Positions 45,055 to 54,800 of a stretch of 64,000 bases of DNA are shown here, one piece after another. The notes below the pieces were generated by a model. It had not been told where the DNA came from, ran no database searches, and saw only the letters and a list, made by a program, of their open reading frames with translations. The DNA is from Takakia lepidozioides (Eukaryota > Streptophyta > Takakiopsida > Takakiales > Takakiaceae): contig CM060732.1 of the NCBI GenBank assembly GCA_030704615.1, positions 3,782,001 through 3,846,000 of the forward strand, given 5' to 3'. Made by a program: the position numbers and the translations under genes. Positions within the stretch are counted from its first letter, which is position 1; every line of letters starts with the position of its first letter.

Positions 45055-45620
45055 TTAATGCGGCAATAACCAAAACTCTCTTCTGTAGTATCTCTCGTAT
45101 ATGCCTGGGTTTCTTTCAAGCTTCAATGCACCCTTGGCTATACTAGAAGTCTCCGTTACCATATAACCATATGGCAAACAAGTCTGGAAAGCTGTTCTTG
45201 GTGTGAGTTTGATCCACAGAATATCCTTTGGAATCCAATTCTTTACCAGTACAAGCTCTTCATGCATATGAGTATAAACATTCACCTTCCTTTCCTCCCA
45301 GCCTTCAAACTCTACTCGCTTAATGGATAGCAATGCTATCACATAAACCAGTGTTGGTAACCAACGTGCTCTTCCTCTACAGGCCACCTGATAAATCTTT
45401 ATCACCCCTTTCTCCAGACCCCACTCAGGGTCAGCATCATGCACTCTCTTAAGAATGTTTTCTTTACAACCGTCTGGCAATTCCAAGAACCTCTGAAAGA
45501 ATTGTTTAGACAATCTTTCTTTCTCAGTTTTACAGGGAATTTGATTCACATCAAATTCTTTAATTCTCCAACCACCATGATCCCACCAGATGCCTGTCAC
45601 ATCTGGTTGTTCATGACCCA
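45055..45620 (-). CDS. ORF between PBS and gag of the giant Ty3 element
   Basis: About 180 codons in a frame different from gag, ending 20 bp before it. The frame is open up to the primer-binding site and has no ATG near its start, so it may begin at a non-ATG codon, by splicing, or be a relic. It reads TGIWWDHGGWRIKEFDVNQI, KQFFQRFLELPDGCKENILK and RGRARWLPTLVYVIALLSIK. No domain is recognised. ORFs upstream of gag are known from Ogre-type plant elements (family knowledge); homology to them is not shown here. Confidence 0.5.
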
Positions 45621-45640
45621 GGTCCCAGTATGGTCGCCAA
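45621..45640 (-). promoter_or_regulatory. primer-binding site of the giant Ty3 element
   Basis: TGGCGACCATACTGGGACC on the minus strand, one or two bases inside the 5' LTR. TGGCGAC...CTGGGGA-type sites are the usual primer sites of Tat/Ogre-like elements. The exact tRNA cannot be fixed without a tRNA set. Confidence 0.65.
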
Positions 45641-45641
45641 A

Positions 45642-46627
45642 TGTCGAGCGGCTTTTACTCACCCATCCCTTCGCTATCCGAGGTGGAAACTCCAAGATAG
45701 AAGAGTTGGATATCTCTAAGCACTCAGCCCGCTCAGTACAATCAGTCATGACCTGCAGGAATCATGGTTATGCTTCCTATTTGTATTCCTTCTTGCCTTC
45801 ATGTTATCAATTTACCTTATCTGATATTGAAGCATCAGATTGCTTCAGTATCTACTTAGTTCCAGTTTATCATGCATTTATTTCACAGCTTCCCTCATGT
45901 CTCTCTACACAGTGTGCTTGTATCGAATAAGTATCAGATTATGATTTATCAGGTACTAGGCCAATGTCAAGGTGACTCTAATCCGCCCTACAGTATCACT
46001 ACAGCTCTGCATGTAATAAGCATCTACTGTTCATCTTTTCTCCTTCTTTGTCTTCTCGTTCTTGCTCTCCGCCTGATCTCCTCTTTTCATCACCCAGAAA
46101 TGCTCCCCGTGAAGTGTCCATTCTTTCCGTTGCCGCTCCCCTTATCTGCCCGCAAGCTGTTCTAACCACCTAACTAATTAACCGTCATCCCTGTAGTAAC
46201 ACGTTCCTTCTGCAGATGTCGTTCCCTCACAGTCGTTCCTGTCAATGATAAATGTTTCTCATGTACTGTGACAGGCTGTGTCAAGCTGTGACTGGCTGTG
46301 TAAGGCTTTGTCGGGCTGTGTCGGGCTGTGCGAAGCTGTGGCGGCTGTGACTGGCTCTGTGACGGGCTGTGCGAAGCTGTGGCGGGCTGTGACTGGCTGT
46401 GTCAGCTGTGTCGAGCTGTGCGAAGCTGTGGCGGCTGTGACTGGCTGTGACGGACTGTGTCGGCTGTGTTGGTTGTGACTGGCTGTGTCGGGTTGTGTTG
46501 GCTGTGTAACCCCCCTAAAGCCTGCTGCTGCCACCTCTAAGGCTCCTGTTGGTCTCAGTCTGCGTAAAAATTAAGGGTACCCCACAGAACCCTTAAAAGC
46601 GTCTAAGTCCCAAGCAGCCCTCTAACA
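45642..46627 (-). repeat. 5' LTR of the giant Ty3 element (986 bp)
   Basis: Direct repeat of 29438-30375, starting TGTCGAGCGGC and ending CTCTAACA. Its GGCTGTG minisatellite (about 46266-46505) is longer than in the other copy. Roughly 20 substitutions in the ~650 bp outside the minisatellite. Confidence 0.93.
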
Positions 46628-46674
46628 AGCTTGGTCTTCACAATTTTCTGCACGATGCCATGCCAATCAGACAC
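46628..46674 (-). pseudogene. upstream part of the exon split by the giant Ty3
   Basis: Reads SDWHGIVQKIVKTK on the minus strand, open from 46674 to the insertion point, in the frame that continues at 29437. A stop lies just upstream, so the exon must begin within this stretch. Possible acceptors are the AG at 46676 or the CAG within GTGCAG. Confidence 0.4.
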
Positions 46675-46689
46675 TCAGATATGTGCAAA

Positions 46690-47060
46690 TAGTGATGGTC
46701 AGCACCGACAATCACAGTACACAGGCAAAAACAATGACATCACAATGACTTCAAAGTGATTAAAAATGTTTAATGCAGCTTCTTTACAACTGAAAGTGCT
46801 CTAAGTTCTCAAGGAACAGCGATTGGCGGTACCAACAATCACAAACTATATCTGTAGCAAACAATAACAGAATATAGCAAACCAAATCACGATGTCTGCA
46901 TATTGTTGGTCGGTACCGACCATCAGTCTGTCTTGTCTCAAATCACAGTGATTGGCGGTACCGACAATCACAACCATCTACAATAGCAAAGCTGATATAG
47001 GCAAATGCAAACCAAAACACTATGATTGCATAGTGATGGTTGGTACCGACCATCACTCTC
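46690..47060. repeat. GGTACC-centred palindromic repeats, ~129 bp period
   Basis: GATTGGCGGTACCRACAATC occurs at 46821 and 46950 (129 bp apart). Between and after them are palindromes such as TGGTCGGTACCGACCA (near 46908) and TGGTTGGTACCGACCA (near 47038), with a diverged copy near 46696. All share the GGTACC centre and the ATCA ends. Non-coding. Confidence 0.65.
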
Positions 47061-48819
47061 TTTCTACGCATGCAGGTACAGGAAGGTCTCACGGAGTAAC
47101 GAATGGCGTCAAGGGCGTCATTGTACCCATCTCCCTAAAAAAAAAAGCTTCAGCTTCTCTATCCCGGGCCTTTCAGCTCGCCGAACAGCGGGTAGTGTCC
47201 TCATCCTGCACAGGGGAACACGTGGAGGGTGGCCTTTTCGGAGAAGATGGGAAATGGAGCTGTAGGTGTGGTTCAGGGCGTTGTCTCTCAACGTCTTTAG
47301 AGCTCTTTGCCGTCTCTCTGCAATGAGCACCACATCTACGCCAGGCTCTGTTCCATTCTCTGGCTATTGGATCGACTGGTACCATTAGGTCTAATCGACG
47401 AAGTGTTTGGCCCTGTCCAGTTGCGCGAAAGAACGACTGCCCAAACACCTTTGACATTCAAAGGGGGCATTAAAATCATGTTCCATCCACTTACATCTCC
47501 TCATGCTCATAGCACATATCTTGCAGGCCCATCCTCCATATCCAAGCACACTATGGATCAGCTCCAACACCCACAATTATACTGCCAAGACACACATACA
47601 ATGCAGGGTCCACACCCAGAAATTATCTATCAGCAAACAAAGAGGTTACTCACCGAATTGCAAGCTGTTCCTCTATAAATCTCAAGATAACCCCAAAACT
47701 ATATGCCAACACCATGTCTCTGATGCCACCGCAACAATCAAGAATCAGTCATCAATTTGCGCCCCCCCCGCCCCCCCCAACCCGCACACGTAGGTACACC
47801 TTAGCTCACAAATCCCACTATAGCTTAACTCGAGCACTACGACTCAAAAGCCAAAGCCTTCATATAGTCATGCAAAATCCTGGTTCAATCATACAGACAG
47901 GAACAGCGGCACTCTTAAACAAGGATGTCTAAAAGCCTTGCCAACTAAAAACCGCGAACATAGAGGTAGAAAGATCTCCCCACTTATATGGAGACTTTCA
48001 ATGTTACTAACAAAATTTCCTCAAACACTCCACAGCAAGCCATCTTGGCATGAGATCCCAGCACCACCAATGCCCAAAATCGATAACATGCATCTATCTG
48101 TAAGACTTCCTATAAATGCAACGTAGCACAACTGTGGTATTCTTATACTGCCCTTGTCCCGTCACTAATTTTGCTTAACCGCTCAACTCCATGCATAATA
48201 CTGAATGCCTATAAAAAAGCCATGCCATCATCAAGCCGAGCCAGCCTCCGGAACTTCTACCACCCTGCTTGGACATGCGTAAAACCAACTTTACTACTGG
48301 CAGACACAGGATACAGAAGACTGATTGCAGCCGTTACATTTCCTTCCTACTTGAGCAAGATACAGGCTACGCAGATCAGTATTCCTTTACTTTTTTTGTA
48401 TCTGACACTCGTGCCTGTCCAGGCTTGGATGCCTGCATAATGATGGTGCATGGAAACAAATTTGGGGCTTCATTTTACATTAAGATGCATGTAGATCCAC
48501 CTTCCAGAAGACATAGTCATCAAACAAAGTGCAAATTATAATCATAACTGAGTTCTGAGCTGGATAGAAAAGGAACTCCCCTTATCCAAGCATTGATCTG
48601 AGTTCGGTGTGAAGGACTAGATAACTCTTCTGTGAGTGCCCAACCAGTATCAGAGGCACCCCAAGGGTGGTAAAAGTGGAACCCCAGTTGCACTAGATGA
48701 TATTTTAAAGTTCATCAGACTTCTTGTAGCCCAGAAAGCTTTGTTTCCAGGCCAAGCTATACTTCCTCTTAAGGAAAAACCCAAAATAGACGAGGAAAAA
48801 TACATATTGTACAAAAGTG
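47061..48819. other. no confidently assigned gene
   Basis: Sequence downstream of IMP3 on its strand. A minus-strand open stretch ending GCAATTCG before a good donor GTGAGT (near 47644-47651) may be an exon of the split gene, but I cannot connect it. A C-run lies at 47763-47778. Confidence 0.35.
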
Positions 48820-51800
48820 TCAGTTGAGGAGGTCGTAATCATCCAGGCGGTCGTTGTACTGCAACACCTTGCGCTTGATTTTAGAGGTATCCACCCATGT
48901 AACGAAATCCTCCATGCTCCGTGTCACCAGGAATGCTGGGTCTGTCACAGTCTCTGGGCCCACTCGAATGTCTGGTGCAAGTTTGGTCAAGGCCAACAAC
49001 TAGCTCCATAAAGACAAATTAAATTAAACCAACACCTCCAAAATGTAACTTCTTCTCTTCAGACAGAAAACATGGTGAAACTTATCCAGTTCAAATCAGG
49101 CTTCACAAATTCGACTACTATAAACTAGCAGCCAATTTTGGACATCCTTCTAAGACTGCAACAGAAATGGATTTTAATCGTCTGTACTCCAGTGTCACAC
49201 ACCTGAATCCAACACACAACCAGGTAGCTGAGAGGTACTCTCATTGCCTTGGTCTATGCTTTGTGTCCATGGCATTTCATGATTACAGGAAATTCGCGGT
49301 CCTTGCATACACACCCGCACAGGGGGCAGAGACACACACACACACACACAGAGCAGGAAAAGGGGAGGGCAAGAGAACATTCATCAAGAAAGGGAGTTGC
49401 ATGCAGACAGGATACGCCCTTGCTCCACAAAGGTTACAGCCTCCCGCATGTTCTCTGCAAAATTGAGCCTCACAAGCACAACTGCCAGTCTCCGTCTGCC
49501 ATAACAGCAGAAATCGATGTTAAAGATCTCAGGTAGCTTCCTTCAATACTATACACTGGGTCAGTAAATTCAGAAAATTAGGCGGGAGCCTCTGCAACCT
49601 TCACATGAAAGCGTACTAGCAAATGGAGGTGACCCTAGCCTACTTCCCTCCCCAAAAATGACGATTTCCTACGCTTCATCTATCAAGAGATGCTCTTCTT
49701 GGTTCTGCACGAAGAAAGCTATGTACTTGTCAAAACTACTGTGACATCTAGAAATAAGTAACAGCATCTGTGTCATGAATATGTATACAGCAGTACAGCT
49801 TCGCTGATGCAATCTGAAATTGGGTCGTACTCGATTTAGCTGATATCCATCACCCATCTGGTGCTCTCACTGCAGTAGGAGAGGAAGAGAAAACTTTAAC
49901 CGGATAAGAGAGAGGAGCAGTGAGCATTGACTGTTCCTCTGGTGCTGTGCATATACGCTTGACAAGATTCAGTCTCAGAACTGAAAAGTGGCTTTCAATT
50001 CATCAGGGTATGAGACTCAGTCTGAAAGTGCTATAGCACTAGCAGAACCAACAAACTGGGGCTAGGATTGACATCATACAAACAAGCATGTTGCTGATAC
50101 CGGCACTGCAGCTGAAGTCCTTAAACATGCTGCAAAACGGGCAATGGAGAGCACCCAGCACAATGAGAGATTGTACTCATAAGACGTTGTTTGCCGTAGC
50201 CTTGTGGCCATTGACCCTGCGCCCAGTTTGAGCGGGAACAAAAGGGACAGAACCTACCTCTGTCAGGGGCTGACGTTGGTAGTAAGACTTACCTCCATAT
50301 AAAGAATTAATCCGGGTTTTCCAGATATCCTCTAGAAATCCCTTCACACACGCATCAATCTGCTGTGTGTGATTTGCCCAAAAACTAGGCCTCAGGAGGG
50401 CCTGGGCTTTTGGCTCAGCCTCGAGAGTTGGTAAACAGGGGTACAGGCACAATTCCCTTAATAGATTGAAGAGAGCGTCTCTTTGGTGAGAGAACCCCGG
50501 ACAGTGTATCAGAAAATGAATACTGTCTTCAGATTGCCCACACAACGGGCAATTGCACTCTCCCTTTCCTCTCTGCTTCTGTTTGCTGTTCAAAGGTAGG
50601 CTTCCTGCCCTGAGTTTAAATTTCAGTCTAGTGCCGAGAGTGGGTAGACCCTTGAGGTCATCCAAGATGTCCTCCCCCATGTCACAGACTGGAAACAAGT
50701 TCAGGGAAGTTTTCTGCCTAACTTCATTTTCATCAGACAATCTCATGGCAACAGACATGGCTGAGGACACTACAGCCTCTAAGTCAGATTTATCCAGCAG
50801 GGTCAAGACTTGCGGATCCAGGTCCAGGTCCTTGAGGATCTCTTCTACTCTCTTCTGCCAGGACTTAGCCTGTTTGACAGGGCGGTCCTGTTTCCAAGAT
50901 ATAGAGTCGATTAACTTAGGATATCTGGTGTTGGGCATATGTTGCAGCTGACCCCACCATCTGACCTTGAATTCATCTCGTCGGGACCTTAAGGACGGAA
51001 TGCCAAACTCACCCCGAACAGCCACATTGGCTGTTTTGGAGCATGCTGACATACACTCCTTAAGCACCCCCACTTGAATAGATTCTAGAGACTTAGCCTG
51101 GTTGGAGTTATCAACCCATATAGCAGATCCGTACTCCAAGGCAGGTCTAATAACGCGACAAAGCATGGTTTTCTTAACCTCAGAGTTGACCCCTCTGCAG
51201 TGGAAAAATTTAGTGAGCCCCAGAGCTTTGCCCTTGCCAGTTTGAACAACTTTCCGGATATGTGCATCCCAATTACAATTGGAGGAGAACTCAACGCCCA
51301 GGTAAGTGTAGGAAGGGAGGACCGGGATCTCTTGGCTAACCCACTGCCACTTAAGATCACTTCCTCCCTCTCCTCTGTCGTTGAATGCTACCATTGCACA
51401 TTTGCTGACATTAGCCTCTAGCCCCCAAAGATCAAAGTATCTCTTCGCGCAATCAATCAACTCCTGGAGATTGGTTGGAGTCTCCCCTATGCCTGCGAAG
51501 TCATCCGCAAACATAAGGGCTGGTATGGTGGTATCACCCACCCTTAACCCAAATCCCTCACTTTCCACATCCTCGAGGAGTTGATTGATGAAAACATTGA
51601 AGAGCAGAGGGGAGAGAGTACATCCTTGAGCTACACCTTGGTCTATGTCAAAGAAGTTGGACTTCTGTCCGTTAACAGTGACACAGCTTTTGGTGTGAGC
51701 ATACAAGTTGTGGACAACTCTCCACATCTTTCCCTCGATCCCACAAGACCAGAGGCGGAACCATAGGCCATCTCTCCACACTGTGTCATAAGCCTTTTTG

Positions 51801-54800
51801 ACATCCAGGAAAAAGACATAAGTGGGTTTCCCTTCTTTTTTCCTTCCCTGGATAATCTGGCTTAGAGTGAAGATATGATCCACACAGCCCCTGTTTCGCC
51901 GAAAGCCACCTTGGCCTTCGTGGAAACAACCTCTAGACTCCAGATCAACCTCGAGACGAGTACTTATAACTCTGCAGAATGTCTTGCCAACAGCATTGAG
52001 GAGCGTGATGCCACGGTAGTTCCCCGGTTCTTCTCTGTCACCCTTCTTGTATAGATTGACAATGACCCCCTGTCGCCAGCGAAAGGGGATCATTTCAGTC
52101 TTCCAGATAAGGTTAAAGAGGAGAACTAGGGCCTCTATCATGGGATCGCCACCGTGCTTGATAAGCTCGTTGACAATACCATCAGGTCCACCAGCTTTAT
52201 ATCCATTTAAATGTTCAATTGCTTCCACAATCTCAGAAGAACTAATGGGAGTATTATAAGCAATTGTATATACTCCAGTTCATCAGGGCTGTTTTGAATC
52301 GTAGGAACAGTTTTTCCAACTGTGTCCCTCCATTCAGCAGAAGACCCCTCACTGTTAGACCTAGAAGTTCTGCCAAGGATACTGTAGTGAGTTTCAAAGG
52401 TTTTGACAATGTCAACCGATGAAATCACCACTGCACCTTTAGTAGTCTTCAGCGCTTGTACTTGCTGACCGTTTTTCGGCTTGTACAAACGTTGAAGGGC
52501 CAACCAGAATTTCTTGTCATTACCACCATGGTGGTTTGAGTTTATTTCACTGTATAACAACTTGTCCCAGTATAATTTCTTCTGAGACCTAACAAGCTGA
52601 TTGATATCTTTACGGAGCTGGTAGTACCTCACCCACAATTCTCTGTTGGTTTCTCGTCTCTCAGCTATCTTGAGTTTAATCTCATTAGTCCACCAATTAA
52701 CTGCTCTACCGCAGACAATTAGTTTCCTCCCAATGATCTTGTCAGCCACGGAGGAAACGAAACTCTCCCAAGAGTCCACTGCTCTTTCAACTTCATTTCT
52801 TGCGTTAACAGAGCGTGACTGAAGTTCTTGGAGCGATTGGACAAAATGAGGGAGAGCCTCTTGCAAGGCCTGGACGTACTCAGCCTTGACCTCCTCATTG
52901 TGGAATTTTTCTATGCGCCACTTCCGAATCGAACGTTTCACAGATCTCTTGGTGGTGGGAAAACACCTTTTGATCTCAGTCCAAACCAGGAAGTGGTCAG
53001 AGGTACCAATATTAGTTCTGTCGATCAACACATTGGCACACTAGGGGAACAAAATTTTGTCCATTATGATATAGTCCACAATGGAACGTTCCCCAGTTTG
53101 GGATTTCTCACGAGTCCACTGCTCTTGGTCACCTCTTGTCCTGTTATTCAAGGTCAAAAGCTGAAGCTCTTCTAGACAGTTAATTAACCGTCTGCCATTA
53201 GAATTCAGCTCGTCCTCACCAAAAGGTCCAATGATATCGTCCTGATGGATCCCTTTGCCCACCCGGGCATTGAAGTCCCCCAATAGTACCACCTGACCTT
53301 TGGCAAGGAACGAAGCACAGTCCAGCTTTACATCTTCGAAGGCCTTGTCTGCGTCAGCACTAAGGGTCCCCTCTGTGGGCATGTAAACACAACCAACAAA
53401 GAGGTCCTTTGTACTCATGCTGCCCTTCAAATTCAGTTTTAGCCAGATACTATGCTCGTACCTCAAACCCTTGTTGATAATTTCACAATTGTCAAACAAG
53501 AAATCACGGACAAAGAATCCGACCCCTTTTTGACCGCGTTTGGCAGAGGCTGCCTTGAGAGTACACATCTTACCTGCCCATGTATAACCAATGACATCTC
53601 CAACCAGTTTATCCGACGTTTCCCATGTTTCTTGCCCAGCACAGATATGAATATCATTAGTCCGAAGAACTTGTCCCACTTCAAGTTGTTGGTCAACCCT
53701 GAGAAGTTGAAAGTGGCCAGCCGCAAGCCCTTTGCGTGTGAATTGTTTGTCGTCTAGGTAGCTTGTGATTGCTCCTGGACGGCCAACCGTTCTGCAAAGG
53801 GGGGACAGTTACCCCATGTGTAGATTTTGCTCGTCTTGTGTAAACTTTGAGAATTGGTAAACCATTCAGGGTACCAAATCTTTCAGTTACACGACGCACA
53901 GGCTCCGCACACATAGGGGCAGATTGTCCGTCAGACTGCTTGGGGACAATTACCCCGTGTATAGATTTTGCTCGTCTTGTGTAGACTTTGAGGATTGGTA
54001 AACCATTTAGAGTACCAAATCCTTCAGTTACACGACGTTCAGGCTCTGCACACTTAGGGACAGATTGTCCATCTGACGGCTTGGGGACAATTACCCCGTG
54101 TATAGAATTTGTTCGTCTTGTGTAAACCTTGAGGATTGGTAAACCATTCAGAGTACCAAATCCTTCAGATTCAGGACGTTCAGGTTCCGTACACTTAGGG
54201 GCATCTTGTCCTTCTGGCTGTTTGGATTCAACCTCATCCAGAGCATCAAACCGATTAGAAACTCTCAAGTTGCAGTTGTTGCCCTTGGTTGTCTTCCTAG
54301 AGCGCCCCATTGAATCACCAATGTCTAAGACCGCTCTCCAGCCAGTCAAGGGACGAACTTCTTTGAGATTGAATTGATGCGGGACTCTATTAGAAGCACT
54401 TTTGGTCATTGCAACCTTCAACGTACCCCTGTTATCAAGTCTCGAGATGGTACCATTAGCCATGAAATCCAAGCCTAAGCTAGAGCATGTAGTTTAAAGG
54501 ACACATCGTCCATCCTGGGATTCACCCCAAAAACTACACATGAAGCCCTAGATTTGGCATAAGTAACCAATTCCCAGGGATCACCCTGAGGAGTGTTGAT
54601 GTAAAGGAGCTAAATTTTTGATTGTTTTCGCAGGCCATAAGTTTAAGCACAGGAACCAACCCGAGCCCAAGTGCCGAGTGTCCACCCAATGTCAATAGGC
54701 TTCCTAGAGGACAGGGAGAAAGCACAATGAGAGAGAGTGGGAGAAGGACAAGGAGATAAGGGTGATTTGAAGAGAGAAAAGAAAACTCTCTTACCGGCAG

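Larger units (their letters stand above)
29438..46627 (-). mobile_element. giant non-chromodomain Ty3 retrotransposon (17.2 kb with nested CACTA)
   Basis: Direct LTRs at 29438-30375 and 45642-46627 and a perfect 5-bp target duplication AGCTT (29433-29437, 46628-46632) define the element. Removing the nested CACTA leaves about 13.0 kb. Order on the minus strand: 5' LTR, PBS, short ORF, gag, (inverted gag/protease segment), protease, RT, RNase H, integrase, a ~3.9 kb extra coding region, polypurine tract, 3' LTR. The integrase has no chromodomain. Great size, an ORF before gag and an ORF after pol recall the plant Athila/Tat/Ogre group, but I see no second RNase H, so the lineage stays open. 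The LTRs differ by about 3% outside their minisatellite. Several stops make it non-autonomous. Confidence 0.93.
50177..54472 (-). mobile_element. LINE (APE-type endonuclease non-LTR element) in IMP3 intron 3
   Basis: It lies wholly inside IMP3 intron 3 and in the same orientation. It carries an ORF1-like reading frame (54463-53693), an APE-type endonuclease, a reverse transcriptase and a C-terminal CCHC finger. Exact ends and target duplication could not be fixed: there is no poly(A) tail at the low-coordinate side, which runs into ordinary intron sequence near 50170. Two frameshifts and one in-frame stop in ORF2 make it defective. Its RT motifs differ from the plant L1 and RTE patterns I know. 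Confidence 0.88.

Noticed and set aside
50553-51766. Plus-strand ORFs opposite the LINE
   Set aside because: They are shadows of the continuous reverse-transcriptase frame on the minus strand.
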